Assembly (NCBI RefSeq): GCF_020176715.1
Contig: NZ_JAIVMF010000004.1
Coordinates: 282,647-346,646 of the forward strand
Reading direction: 5' to 3'
From: Stappia stellulata
GTDB taxonomy: Bacteria; Pseudomonadota; Alphaproteobacteria; Rhizobiales; Stappiaceae
Length of the DNA stretch: 64,000 bases
Below, one piece after another: positions 30,360-39,158 of this stretch; position 1 is the first letter of the stretch; each line of letters starts with the position of its first letter. A program made the position numbers and the translations under genes. The notes below the pieces were generated by a model that was not told where the DNA came from, did not search any database, and worked only from the letters and a program-made list of their open reading frames with translations.

Positions 30360-31496
30360 GTGCTGGTTTCATCAATCGACCTGTTCGACCGCGCCCTGTC
30401 GCTCGACGCGCGGCGCCGTCCCGGGTTCTCCCCGGCGCCGACCCGGCTCCAGGGCTGTATGCCGATGCCGGAGATGCGGGAGGAGGCGCGGCTCGGCGTG
30501 CCGCCGCTCGTCTGGCGCCGCGAGGCCATGTCAGGGGCGAGCCTTGCGCCGGCCGGGGTCCTTGTCGAACCGGGCCTGCGCGTTGCCTGCCTGCCGTATG
30601 CGAGCGCGAACGGCGACCATCACGCCCGGACGCGCCGGCTTTCCAGCGCGGGTCTGCGAAGCCTGCGCGAAACCCATCCGGACCCGGCCCTGCGGGCCGC
30701 TCTTCGCCGGCGTCTCGACCCCCGCATGCGGATCGTCCGGCTCGACGGCGACACCGTGCTGCTGGGCGCTCACTTCACCGACTGCGAGAACTATTTCCAC
30801 TTCTGGGTCGACGCCATGTGCGACCTCTGGTTCCTGAAGCAATGCGGTCTCGACTGGTCGGCGGTCCGGCATGTGCTGATGCCCTGGAGCGGCACCGGCT
30901 GGCAAAGGGAAATCGCGGCGCTCTGCGGCATTTCGCCGGAGCGGGTCGTTCCGCTGTCGTCGGCCGACGGGTTCGTGCTGGAAAGGGGCCATGTCCCGTT
31001 GCGCATCAAGGGCGGCACCCGCAATCACGACTGGATCGTCCGTGCGATGCGCGAGATCAGCGGCTGGCGCGCGCCGGAGGCAGCTCAACCGGGACGCAGG
31101 ATCTACGTGACGCGCGCCGCGGCCGTGCGTCGCCCCTTGCGCAACGAGGCGGCGGTGCGCGACGTCCTGGCGCCCTTCGGCTTTGAGATCGTCGATTGCG
31201 CCGGCCTGTCGGTGGCAGAGCAGCGCGCAGTGTTCGCAAGCGCGCAGATTGTCGTCGCACCGCATGGCGCAGGCCTGACCAATGTCGTTTGGGCGCGGCC
31301 GGGAACGGGGCTGATCGAGTTCATGCCGCGGGCCCACGCCAACCCCTGCTTTGTGGACATGGCAGCGCAGGCAGGGCTCGCCTATGGCGTGGTGCCCTCC
31401 ATCGTCGAGGATGACGGTGTGGATCCGATCTTCGCCGGCTATGCGGTCGATCCCGGGCATGTTGCCGCCCAGGTACGGGCAATGCTCGACGGCTGA
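30360..31496 (+). CDS. Glycosyltransferase family 61 (DUF563) protein
   Basis: A 378-residue cytosolic-looking glycosyltransferase of family GT61. Conserved parts are ENYFHFWVDAMCDLWFLKQC, RRIYVTRAAAVRRPLRNEAA, and the nucleotide-sugar motif IVVAPHGAGLTNVVWARPGT near residue 300. GT61 includes xylosyl- and arabinosyltransferases in eukaryotes. Placement after a UDP-xylose-type synthase suggests, as inference, xylose transfer to a surface glycan. The GTG at 30360 is the first start; an ATG at 30459 is an alternative. Confidence 0.8.
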   Translation: MLVSSIDLFDRALSLDARRRPGFSPAPTRLQGCMPMPEMREEARLGVPPLVWRREAMSGASLAPAGVLVEPGLRVACLPYASANGDHHARTRRLSSAGLRSLRETHPDPALRAALRRRLDPRMRIVRLDGDTVLLGAHFTDCENYFHFWVDAMCDLWFLKQCGLDWSAVRHVLMPWSGTGWQREIAALCGISPERVVPLSSADGFVLERGHVPLRIKGGTRNHDWIVRAMREISGWRAPEAAQPGRRIYVTRAAAVRRPLRNEAAVRDVLAPFGFEIVDCAGLSVAEQRAVFASAQIVVAPHGAGLTNVVWARPGTGLIEFMPRAHANPCFVDMAAQAGLAYGVVPSIVEDDGVDPIFAGYAVDPGHVAAQVRAMLDG

Positions 31497-31530
31497 GGCC
31501 GTCCGCCGCGCTGTCGCCTGGCGGACGGCC
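31497..31530. terminator. Hairpin between convergent GT61 and DUF411 genes
   Basis: GGCCGTCCGCC (31497-31507) pairs perfectly with GGCGGACGGCC (31520-31530) around a 12-base loop, directly after the GT61 stop and before the DUF411 stop. It has no T-tract but is well placed as a shared terminator. Confidence 0.5.
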
Positions 31531-31536
31531 CGCGCG

Positions 31537-31983
31537 TCAGCGCACGCCGGCCTGATGGAACACGGAGCCGGTGCCGTCGCGGGCAACGGCGAGCACGTCG
31601 TAGCGCGCGTTCGGATCGTCGCCCATGCCCATGGAACCGGCCGGCATGCCCGGTACGGCGATGCCGGCGATGTCGGGACGCTCGCTCATCAGCTTGGCGA
31701 CGGCCTCTACGGGCACGTGCCCTTCCACGAAATAGCCGTCGATCACGGCGGTGTGGCAGGCTTCCATCGCCGCAGGCACACCGACCTGCTTCTTCACCGG
31801 AGACATGTCCTCACGGTTCTCGACGGTCAGGCGATAGCCGGCCGTGCGCATACCGTTTGCCCAGGCGTCGCAGCATCCGCACCAGGGAGATTTCCACATG
31901 GTCATTTCCTCGGCCGCGATGGCCATGCCTGGCGTGGAAAGCAGGCCGACGGCGACAAGGGTTGCGAAAATGCGTCGTGTCAT
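31537..31983 (-). CDS. DUF411 metal-binding periplasmic protein
   Basis: A 148-residue exported protein. After the signal peptide (ends MAIAAEE) comes MTMWKSPWCGCCDAWANGMR, the Cys-rich motif of DUF411. This family is often found beside copper and other metal resistance genes and is thought to bind metal. The rest (ACHTAVIDGYFVEGHVPVEA, then IAGIAVPGMPAGSMGM) is also family-typical, with Met-rich residues near the end. No copper efflux gene is adjacent here. It ends at a hairpin shared with GT61. Confidence 0.88.
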   Translation of the reverse strand: MTRRIFATLVAVGLLSTPGMAIAAEEMTMWKSPWCGCCDAWANGMRTAGYRLTVENREDMSPVKKQVGVPAAMEACHTAVIDGYFVEGHVPVEAVAKLMSERPDIAGIAVPGMPAGSMGMGDDPNARYDVLAVARDGTGSVFHQAGVR

Positions 31984-32141
31984 GCGGGAGCGTCCTTCTT
32001 GGAGAAATCACGATTGCAACGCTAGATGCTCCAGCAACTGGAAGGTCAAGCGGGTGTGCGTGCCCTTGTCTCCCGACCCGGCCCGCATATCTGACTTGAG
32101 GTACCCGCGACACGCGGGGATATGAGGAACGGGAGGGTTTC

Positions 32142-32570
32142 ATGCAAATCTCGACAAGGATTGTCTTCGCTTCGGCGTTGCTGCTGGCACCGCTTGCGGC
32201 CCAGGCCGACGATCACCGCACGGCTGCGCCGGAGGGCGCCGCCGTCTATTTCATCACGCCGGTCGATGGGGCAAGCGTGACAAGTCCTGTGGTCGTGCGC
32301 TTCGGCTTAAGCGGAATGGGCGTGGCGCCGGCTGGAACGGAAAAGGAGAAGACCGGGCATCATCATCTGCTGATCGACCAGGCGCTGGAGAATGCCGACG
32401 ATCCGATTCCCGCAGACGACACGCACCGCCATTTCGGCGGCGGGCAGACGGAAACGAGCGTGGAACTGGCACCTGGAGAACACACATTGCAACTGGTGCT
32501 CGGCGACCACAATCACATCCCGCACCTGCCGCCGGTGATGTCCGAGGTGATCACGATCACCGTGGAATAG
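32142..32570 (+). CDS. DUF4399 secreted protein
   Basis: A 142-residue exported protein with a signal peptide ending LAAQADD. The mature part matches DUF4399: VYFITPVDGASVTSPVVVRF, GHHHLLID, DTHRHFGGGQTE, then HTLQLVLGDHNHIPH. The many histidines suggest metal binding, but no activity is established. The ATG at 32142 follows ACGGGAGGGTTTC. Divergent from the DUF411 gene 158 bases away, so the two may share a regulatory region. Confidence 0.88.
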   Translation: MQISTRIVFASALLLAPLAAQADDHRTAAPEGAAVYFITPVDGASVTSPVVVRFGLSGMGVAPAGTEKEKTGHHHLLIDQALENADDPIPADDTHRHFGGGQTETSVELAPGEHTLQLVLGDHNHIPHLPPVMSEVITITVE

Positions 32571-32587
32571 CGGCCGAACAATCGAAA

Positions 32588-32609
32588 ACGGCGGGCCGAG
32601 GCCCGCCGT
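32588..32609. terminator. Palindromic terminator-like repeat after DUF4399
   Basis: A perfect 10-bp stem with a two-base centre starts 18 bases after the DUF4399 stop. On the minus strand it is followed by TTTTCGATT, so it could also stop read-through from prs. Confidence 0.5.
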
Positions 32610-33131
32610 CGGGAGGATGCCTGAGGGCACGGGTCATAACTGACAAGGCGCAAGCCAGGTTCCGGCAGCTCGGAGGTACAGCGAGGCCGCACCCGTCTCC
32701 GCCGTCGCCCCGGCCCCGAGCCGGGGGCCAATCCACGCAGCCGCGCGGGTTGACCTGAGACGGGCAGACGGCGGTCCCGACCGCTCTTGCCCCAACCTTG
32801 GCTGAGGGTGCCAATAGACCCCGGGTCGCGCTGGCGCTTGCCCGGGGTGACGCCGGGAGCACTCGCCGCCCCGCCTCGGACAGACGCCGCGCGTCCGGTA
32901 TCCCCAGACGCATGCAAACGAAAACGGCGGGCCGAGGCACCCCGCGAGAGTGATGACAAACCCTGAAGAATCGTCATCCCGGCCGAATGCAATGAGAGCC
33001 GGGATCGGGAAGGCACTGCCTGTCGGCTTCTTTTGGCTTGAAATTATAGGCCTTTAGCTCTCCGATACCGGGTCGCGCTGACGCTTGCCCGGTATGACGC
33101 CTGGAGCAACTCCACCTTTGTCAGCAGCCTG

Positions 33132-33155
33132 AACGGCGGGCCGAGGCCCGCCGTT
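33132..33155 (-). terminator. Palindromic repeat at the 3' end of prs
   Basis: An 11-bp perfect stem AACGGCGGGCC/GGCCCGCCGTT with a two-base centre lies about 30 bases past the prs stop. There is no long T-tract. It is the same repeat as at 32588. Confidence 0.45.
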
Positions 33156-33185
33156 GCGTCTGTCTGCGTCCTGCGCCGGTCGGCC

Positions 33186-34118
33186 TCAGTTGAAGAGGCT
33201 GGAGACCGACTGTTCCAGCGCGGTGCGCGAGATCGCCTCGCCGATCAGCGGTGCGATTGAGATCGTGCGGATGTTCGGCGCGGCCAGAACGGCCGCGGTC
33301 GGCTCGATGGAATTGGTGATCACCAGTTCCTTGAGCTTGGAGGAGGTGACGCGGGCCACCGCGCCGCCGGACAGAACGCCGTGGGTGATATAGGCGGTGA
33401 CCGACTTGGCGCCCTTGTCGAGCAGGGCCTCGGCGGCGTTGCACAACGTGCCGCCGGAATCGACGATGTCGTCGACCAGGATGCAGTCGCGTCCCGTCGG
33501 CTCGCCGATGATGTTCATCACTTCCGATTCGCCGGGCTTGTCGCGGCGCTTGTCGACGATGGCGAGCGGTGCATCGATGCGCTTGGCGAGCGCGCGGGCG
33601 CGCACGACGCCGCCGACGTCCGGCGAGACGACCATGACGTTGTCGCTGGGGTAGCGCTCCTTGATGTCACGGGTCATCACCGGTGCGGCGAAGAGGTTGT
33701 CGGTCGGGATGTCGAAGAAGCCCTGGATCTGTCCGGCGTGAAGATCGAGGGTGAGAACGCGGTGGGCGCCGGCGTGGGTCACGAGATTGGCGACAAGCTT
33801 GGCGGAGATCGGCGTGCGCCCCGAGGCGCGGCGGTCCTGACGGGCGTAGCCGAAGTAGGGCATCACCGCCGTGATCCGCTTGGCGGAGGAGCGGCGCAGG
33901 GCGTCGATGATGATCAGCAGTTCCATCAGGTGATCGTTGGCGGGAAAGCTGGTCGACTGCAGGATGAAGACATCCTCGCCGCGCACGTTTTCCTGGAGTT
34001 CAACGAAGATTTCCTGATCGGCGAAGCGGCGGACCTGGCATTTCGCCAAGGGTGCGCCAAGATAATTGGAGACTTCCTCGGCAAGCGCGCGATTTGAGTT
34101 GCCCGCGACGATCTTCAT
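33186..34118 (-). CDS. prs: Ribose-phosphate pyrophosphokinase
   Basis: Makes PRPP from ribose-5-phosphate and ATP for nucleotide, His and Trp synthesis. The 310-residue length from the ATG at 34118 ([16 protein letters not shown]) is standard. Motifs are [40 protein letters not shown], and the PRPP-binding loop [21 protein letters not shown] longer open frame upstream is not family-like. It is separated from rplY/pth/ychF by about 10 kb here. Confidence 0.97.
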   Translation of the reverse strand: MKIVAGNSNRALAEEVSNYLGAPLAKCQVRRFADQEIFVELQENVRGEDVFILQSTSFPANDHLMELLIIIDALRRSSAKRITAVMPYFGYARQDRRASGRTPISAKLVANLVTHAGAHRVLTLDLHAGQIQGFFDIPTDNLFAAPVMTRDIKERYPSDNVMVVSPDVGGVVRARALAKRIDAPLAIVDKRRDKPGESEVMNIIGEPTGRDCILVDDIVDSGGTLCNAAEALLDKGAKSVTAYITHGVLSGGAVARVTSSKLKELVITNSIEPTAAVLAAPNIRTISIAPLIGEAISRTALEQSVSSLFN

Positions 34119-34364
34119 GGCCCGCAAGTCCTTGTTGTTGGCTCCGGTGCCGCCTCGGCGCAGCATCGGCACGACAGGGTCACACGTGGTGTGTCTGACT
34201 TTGTTGTTGGCCATTGGCGGCTGGCCGGCGGTGCCCATGCCTGGGGGCAAGGCCGGAGATCCTCCAACAGGCGGCGGCGTTGTAGCAATCGCTCCGGCGT
34301 TTAACAACCGGCTTGGGGTCCTTGGTCAAGGTTTTTTGAAAGTGGCGGGTGCACGGCCGCGCGA

Positions 34365-34880
34365 TCAGCGCCGCAGCCAGGCCGCGAGTTCGGCAACCGC
34401 CCGGCGCGCGGCGCGGTCGAGCGCGTCGGCGTCGACCCCGGCCCAGGGGTCGCCCGCAGCACCTCCGGCCGATTCCTGACCGACGATGCGATGGACCCGT
34501 GCGCCATTGGAATCGACCACGTCGAAGACATAGAACAGCGTCGTCGACGACTGGTCGCCCGAGGCTGACAGATAGCCGTTGACGCGGTAGGTCGCAGGCG
34601 CGCCGACCCGGCGCACAAGATTGAGGTCCTGCTCGACCGCCGCGTTACCGATGCGCCTGGACAAGGCATCGGAAATATTGCCTGGCGCGCCGGTGAAGGG
34701 TTCGAAGGCGATGGTGACCTGTTGCGGATCGAGCGGCGGTGCGGCCCGCGCGGCAGGTGCTGCGTTTTCCGACACGAGGCCGGGAGGAACCGGATCTCCG
34801 GCACAGGCGGTCAGGGCGAGGGCCGCGGCGAAGACGGCGGCACGCGATACGGTCGCACGGTTTTGTCTGATCACGCTCAT
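34365..34880 (-). CDS. Predicted lipoprotein
   Basis: A 171-residue protein with a lipobox LALTAC (Cys at about residue 26), so it should be lipid-anchored. After a Pro/Ala-rich linker comes a compact domain (VTIAFEPFTGAPGNISDALS, NLVRRVGAPATYRVNGYLSA, TTLFYVFDVVDSNGARVHRI) of a type I remember in uncharacterised Hyphomicrobiales lipoproteins. Function unknown. It lies between prs and the M24 gene, on the same strand. Confidence 0.75.
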   Translation of the reverse strand: MSVIRQNRATVSRAAVFAAALALTACAGDPVPPGLVSENAAPAARAAPPLDPQQVTIAFEPFTGAPGNISDALSRRIGNAAVEQDLNLVRRVGAPATYRVNGYLSASGDQSSTTLFYVFDVVDSNGARVHRIVGQESAGGAAGDPWAGVDADALDRAARRAVAELAAWLRR

Positions 34881-34970
34881 GGGGCTTGCCGGTCTGCCTT
34901 GCTTGTCGTCGCTTGCGAAAATTCGGTTTAGGACAGTTCGCGCAGCGGAACGGCCCTGCGCTCCCTTCGT

Positions 34971-36128
34971 TTAGCCCGCCTTGACCGGCAGGTCGAGAGG
35001 CAGCTTCGAAAGGCATTCCGGCGCGCCGTCGCGGGTCAGATAGGTCTGGCCGAGGCTCATCGCCGTTCCCGTGTCGGAATCCATCAGGATCATGTGCATG
35101 AAGATCACCATGTCGGGCACGATTTCCGCCGGGTTGTCGCGATAGGCCATCGGCCAGTCCATCCAGCTCGGCGAGAAGCGCGTGCCCAGCGAATAGCCGC
35201 AGGCGTTGAGCCGGTGCGCGCCCTCGCCGCGCGCGTCCACGGCTTGCGCATGGGCGGCGAAGAGATCGCCGAAGGTGCGGCCGGGCCGCATCGTGCCCTC
35301 CACCGCCGCAAGGGCGGCGCGGGCCGTCTCGTGCAGCTCCCGATGCCGCCGCGTCGGTTCGCCGATCACCGCCGTTCGCATCGCCGCGACGTGATAGCGG
35401 CGGTAGGCGCCGGCCCATTCCAGGGTGAGCTGGTCCTGCGCATCGAGCGTGCGCCGGCCGCTCTGGTAGCGGCACAGCAGCGCCTCGCGGCCCGAGCCGA
35501 TGACGAATTCGTTGCCGGGATAATCGCCGTCGCCGGCAAAGACGGCGCCTTGCATCGCGGCCAGGATCTCGCCCTCGCGCGCGCCGGGGCCGATCAGCGG
35601 CCAGCCGGCCTCCCAGGCGGCATCGGTGAGGTCGGCGGCCTTGCGCACCATCTCGATCTCGGCCGGGCTCTTGACCGCCCGCAGCACCGGGATCAGCCGC
35701 GAGGCATCGGCGAGCAGCGCGAAGTCGGTGAGATGCGCCGCAATCTCCATGGCAATGCGTCCGGTCATGCCGTGGGTGTCGTATTCCACGCCGAGCCGGC
35801 AGCCGTCGAGATCGAGGTCGAACAAGAGGTCGCGCAACTGCAGCACCGGCGAGGCGCCGTCGCGGTCCTCCCAGATGCGGATGTCGGCGACGGTGGAGGT
35901 GATCTCGGCCTGGCGCTTGTCGGCGGAGCGGGTCAGCAGCACCACCCGGCCGTCGCGGGTCACCACCATCGACTGGAAATGGCAATAGCCGAAGGTGTCG
36001 TAGCCGGTGAGCCAGAACATGCTTTCCTGCGCGAACAGCAAAAGCGCGTCGTGTCCGGCGTCGGCCATGCGGGCGCGCACGGCGTCAAGCCGCGCGAGAT
36101 ACTCGGCGCGCGAAAAGGCAAGCGACAT
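34971..36128 (-). CDS. M24-fold hydrolase lacking metal ligands (ectoine hydrolase/creatinase-like)
   Basis: A 385-residue pita-bread protein with the usual N-terminal creatinase-type domain (LARLDAVRARMADAGHDALL, MFWLTGYDTFGYCHF). In the catalytic domain the dinuclear metal ligands of M24 peptidases are replaced: LEWAGAYRRYH has Glu237 and His246 where two Asp are expected, CGYSLGTRF has Tyr where His is expected, and SLGQTYLT lacks the last Glu. Creatinase and ectoine hydrolase (DoeA) show the same kind of loss. The GYSLGTRFSPSWMDWPM stretch recalls DoeA. No other ectoine catabolic gene is nearby. It ends three bases from pgeF's stop and is probably in its operon. Confidence 0.78.
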   Translation of the reverse strand: MSLAFSRAEYLARLDAVRARMADAGHDALLLFAQESMFWLTGYDTFGYCHFQSMVVTRDGRVVLLTRSADKRQAEITSTVADIRIWEDRDGASPVLQLRDLLFDLDLDGCRLGVEYDTHGMTGRIAMEIAAHLTDFALLADASRLIPVLRAVKSPAEIEMVRKAADLTDAAWEAGWPLIGPGAREGEILAAMQGAVFAGDGDYPGNEFVIGSGREALLCRYQSGRRTLDAQDQLTLEWAGAYRRYHVAAMRTAVIGEPTRRHRELHETARAALAAVEGTMRPGRTFGDLFAAHAQAVDARGEGAHRLNACGYSLGTRFSPSWMDWPMAYRDNPAEIVPDMVIFMHMILMDSDTGTAMSLGQTYLTRDGAPECLSKLPLDLPVKAG

Positions 36129-36131
36129 GGT

Positions 36132-36902
36132 TCAGGCTCCGGTAAGCGCAATGGCGGTCATCAGCCGCCCGTAATCGTCTTCGCCGCGATGGGTGGCGCG
36201 GCGATAGGAGAAGAAGGTGTTCTCCTCGGCATAGGTGCAGCGCGCCAGGTCGGCGATGGCGCCGACGCCGGCGGCCTTAAGCCGCGCGACGATATAGGCG
36301 GGAAGGTCGAAGCGGGCGTGTCCCGCCCGTTCGGCGGCGACGAAGAACCGGGCGTTGGCGCTGTCTGCGGCGGTGAAGCGGTCGACGAATTCCTGTCCGA
36401 CCTCGTAATTGGCCCGGGAGATCGTCGGGCCGAGCACCGCGGTGATGTCGGCGCGGTTGGCGCCGAGCGTTTCCATCTGGACGAGCGTCGCGTCGAGAAC
36501 GCCGGTCAGCGCGCCGCGCCAGCCCGCATGGGCGGCGCCGATGACGCGGGCCCTTGCGTCGGCGAAGAGCACCGGTCCGCAGTCGGCGGTGGAAATGGCG
36601 AGCGCGATGCCCGCGCGATTGGTCACCAGCGCGTCGCCGCGCGGCTGGTCGGCGATGTCCCAGGGCGTCTCGACGGGGATAGCATCGGCGGAATGATGCT
36701 GGTGCGGCGAGACCAGCGCGCCCGGCGCGACCTTGAGGAGGGCCGCGACCCTTGCCCGGTTTTCCAGCACCGCGCTGCGATCGTCCTTCGATCCGAGGCC
36801 GACGTTCAGCGACGCGTAGATGCCGCGCGAGACGCCGCCCGTTCGGGTGAAGAAGCCGTGGACGATGCCGTCCAGGCGGCCGAGTTCGGGAGAGGTCAGC
36901 AT
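36132..36902 (-). CDS. pgeF: Peptidoglycan editing factor PgeF (laccase-domain/YfiH family)
   Basis: A 256-residue protein of the family once called polyphenol oxidase. In E. coli, YfiH removes wrongly incorporated amino acids from peptidoglycan precursors. The metal/active-site residues are seen in SPHQHHS, STADCGPVLF and GAAHAGWRGAL, and the C-terminus has CTYAEENTFFSYRRATHRGE. It follows midA at 88 bases and precedes the M24 gene by 3 bases, all on the minus strand. Confidence 0.93.
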   Translation of the reverse strand: MLTSPELGRLDGIVHGFFTRTGGVSRGIYASLNVGLGSKDDRSAVLENRARVAALLKVAPGALVSPHQHHSADAIPVETPWDIADQPRGDALVTNRAGIALAISTADCGPVLFADARARVIGAAHAGWRGALTGVLDATLVQMETLGANRADITAVLGPTISRANYEVGQEFVDRFTAADSANARFFVAAERAGHARFDLPAYIVARLKAAGVGAIADLARCTYAEENTFFSYRRATHRGEDDYGRLMTAIALTGA

Positions 36903-36990
36903 GGAGCGCGATTTGCCTTGAATGTCCGGCCCTTGGAAGTTTCGCGATGGTGGTCGCTGCCGGATGGCATGTCAATCGCACCGGGCAAGA

Positions 36991-38094
36991 TCACGCCGCG
37001 TCGAAGGCCGCCAGCCGGACGTCCTGCGGCGCGACCGCCATCACCTTGAACAGCTCGCCCATCTGGTCGGGCGCGGCGAGACGTTCCACGTCGTCGCGGA
37101 TGCCGTCCTGCTCGGCCAAAGACCGGCCGGCGCCAAGCTGGCCGGCGCGTTCCAGCAGGCCGAGCCTGAGCAGGAAGTCGCCTTGCGTCATCAGCGGACG
37201 GGCGGCGACCGGGGGAGCCTTCGCCGCACGGGCCAGCGCCTCGAAATTCACATGCGCGGTGAGGTCGGCCTTGCCCGGCGTCTCCAGCACCGGAACCGGC
37301 TTGTGGTTTCGAACCGCCTGCAGGGTCTCGCCGACGGCGGTTTTTCCATAGCCGTAGTCGACGACGAGGGCAGCCCCGCCCTGTCCGGCAAGCCGCCCGG
37401 CGAGATCCTGCATGATCGCATTCGCCACTGGCTGGGTTTCCAGAACCGCGCCCTCGGGGGCGGTCTTCAGCTGCGGCGGCAGATCGGCCTCGTCGAGGCT
37501 CGCAAGCCCGGCCTGAAACCGCAGGCCGCCCGCCTCGTCCAGGCCGATGCAGCGCTCGCGCCAGCCGGCGCCGCCCTGCACGAACTGGCGAATTGGCAGC
37601 GCGTCGAAAAACTCGTTGGCGACGATCAGCAGCGGCCTGTCGTCGGGCAGGGTGGCGGTGCTGTCGTGCCAGCGGATGGTGACGCCAGTGTCTTCCAGCG
37701 TCTTTTTCTGGGCGGTGCGCAGGCGCGGGCTGGTTTCCACCAGATGGAGCGTCAGCGCCTTCAAGAACGCCGGGCGGAGCCGGGCGACGCGCAGCATGTC
37801 CGCGCTCAGCGTTCCCCGCCCGGGACCGAATTCGACCAGCGCGACAGGATCGGGCGCGCCGATCGCTTCCCAGGCATGAACGATCCAGGCGCCGAGGATC
37901 TCGCCGAAGAGCTGGCTGACCTCCGGCGCGGTGATGAAGTCGCCCGACCGGCCGAAGGGTTCGGCCTGCATGTAGTAGCCATGGCCCGGGTCGCCGAGAC
38001 AGCGGGCCATGTAGTCGCTGACCGGCATCGGACCTTGCGTTTCGATCAGCCGCACGATCCGGTCGAGAAGCGGGGAGGCGGGCATGTCAGGCAT
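36991..38094 (-). CDS. Class I SAM-dependent methyltransferase (MidA/NDUFAF7 family, DUF185)
   Basis: A 367-residue protein. MidA/NDUFAF7 methylates an arginine of a complex I subunit in mitochondria; bacterial targets are less sure. It has YMARCLGDPGHGYYMQAEPF, GDFITAPEVSQLFGEILGAW, the SAM motif ALVEFGPGRGTL and ANEFFDALPIRQF. The start is either ATG 38094, overlapping lgt by 8 bases, or ATG 38085, just past the lgt stop. The longer upstream frame runs into lgt. Part of an lgt-midA-pgeF operon. Confidence 0.9.
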   Translation of the reverse strand: MPDMPASPLLDRIVRLIETQGPMPVSDYMARCLGDPGHGYYMQAEPFGRSGDFITAPEVSQLFGEILGAWIVHAWEAIGAPDPVALVEFGPGRGTLSADMLRVARLRPAFLKALTLHLVETSPRLRTAQKKTLEDTGVTIRWHDSTATLPDDRPLLIVANEFFDALPIRQFVQGGAGWRERCIGLDEAGGLRFQAGLASLDEADLPPQLKTAPEGAVLETQPVANAIMQDLAGRLAGQGGAALVVDYGYGKTAVGETLQAVRNHKPVPVLETPGKADLTAHVNFEALARAAKAPPVAARPLMTQGDFLLRLGLLERAGQLGAGRSLAEQDGIRDDVERLAAPDQMGELFKVMAVAPQDVRLAAFDAA

Positions 38095-38944
38095 CGGTCT
38101 TTTGTTGCGGATCGCGCGGCGCGCCTTCGGGAACGGCCGACTTGCGCAGGGCGTAGGCAATGGCCAGTCCGCCGGCGATCGCCATCGGCAGCGACAGCAG
38201 GATGCCCATGGTCAGGCCCGGGCCGAGATAGCCGATATGGGCGTCGGGCACGCGGAAGAACTCCACGAAGATGCGCGACAGGCCATAGCCGAGCGCGAAG
38301 AGGCCGGCGACCAGGCCGGGCCGGCGCAAGCCGCCGCGCGCGACCGCGATGCGCACGATGACGAGAAGCAGGAGACCTTCGAGTGCTGCCTCGTAGAGCT
38401 GGCTCGGATGGCGCGGCTCGGGGCCGGCGCCGGGAAAGACGAAGGCCCAGGGCACATCCGTCGTCCGGCCCCAGAGTTCGGCATTGATGAAATTGGCGAT
38501 GCGGCCGAAGAACAGCCCGATGGGCGCGACCGCGCCGGCGAGATCGAACAGCGTCCACAGAGGGATGCCGCGCCGCCAGGCGAAGAGCGCCATCGCCGCG
38601 ACCACGCCGAGAAACCCGCCGTGGAAGGACATGCCGCCGGACCAGACCGCGAGCGCCTCCAGCGGATTTTGCAGGTAATAGGCGGGCGCGTAGAACAGCA
38701 CATAGCCGAGCCGTCCGCCCAGGATCGTGCCGAGCGTCGCATAGACCACGAAATCGTCCACATCCACCAGCGAGGGGCGGATCTGCGCGCCCCACAGCTT
38801 GTCCGAGGTGACCAGCGCGCGCATCGACCACCAGCCGATGAGCAGGCCGGCGATATAGGCGAGCGCGTACCAGCGAATCGCGAAGGGACCGAATTCGATC
38901 AGCACCGGATCGATGGTGGGAAAGGGCAGGACGAGCGTCGGCAT
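38087..38944 (-). CDS. lgt: Prolipoprotein diacylglyceryl transferase
   Basis: Inner-membrane enzyme that transfers diacylglycerol from phosphatidylglycerol to the lipobox Cys, the first step in lipoprotein maturation. The 285-residue protein has about seven membrane helices. Signatures are FAIRWYALAYIAGLLIGWW, GGMSFHGGFLG and the Lgt signature GRIANFINAELWGR. The ATG at 38944 gives MPTLVLPFPTIDPVLIEFG. It is divergent from ubiK. The lipoprotein at 34365 is a plausible substrate. Confidence 0.96.
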   Translation of the reverse strand: MPTLVLPFPTIDPVLIEFGPFAIRWYALAYIAGLLIGWWSMRALVTSDKLWGAQIRPSLVDVDDFVVYATLGTILGGRLGYVLFYAPAYYLQNPLEALAVWSGGMSFHGGFLGVVAAMALFAWRRGIPLWTLFDLAGAVAPIGLFFGRIANFINAELWGRTTDVPWAFVFPGAGPEPRHPSQLYEAALEGLLLLVIVRIAVARGGLRRPGLVAGLFALGYGLSRIFVEFFRVPDAHIGYLGPGLTMGILLSLPMAIAGGLAIAYALRKSAVPEGAPRDPQQKTDA

Positions 38945-39158
38945 GGGATCTCCGGTTGAATGGCCGGCGGCCGGGACGGGTGCGGCGCGACGGTGCAGCC
39001 GAATGGAGGCTACCGTCAAGCGCATGCGAATGCGGTATAATCGGGGCACGCGACGATTTGCCGGTGCTTGGGTGTTTCGCGCGCGGGCAAAGCGCATTAC
39101 CTAAGTGACAGGATCAGGGCGGCCGGGGCGGTCGCCCGTGCAAGAAGGATATTTCGCG

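Larger units (their letters stand above)
32571..33185. repeat. Mosaic of intergenic palindromic repeats
   Basis: No gene. The stretch is made of repeated pieces. Three copies of an ACGGCGGGCC-GA-GGCCCGCCGT palindrome lie at 32588-32609, at 32921-32945 (right arm decayed) and at 33132-33155. Two copies of a ~42-base unit starting CCGGGTCGCGCTG lie at 32821-32862 and 33068-33109. There is a CATCCCGG...CCGGGAT dyad at 32972-33013, and a CCCCGGCCCCGAGCCGGGG element near 32710. They resemble dispersed REP-type repeats of alphaproteobacteria. The first and third copies flank the convergent DUF4399 and prs genes and may end transcription. Confidence 0.7.

Noticed and set aside
32571..33185. Possible CRISPR array
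   Set aside because: Repeats are unequal, unevenly spaced and of several kinds, with no unique spacers of constant length and no cas genes nearby.
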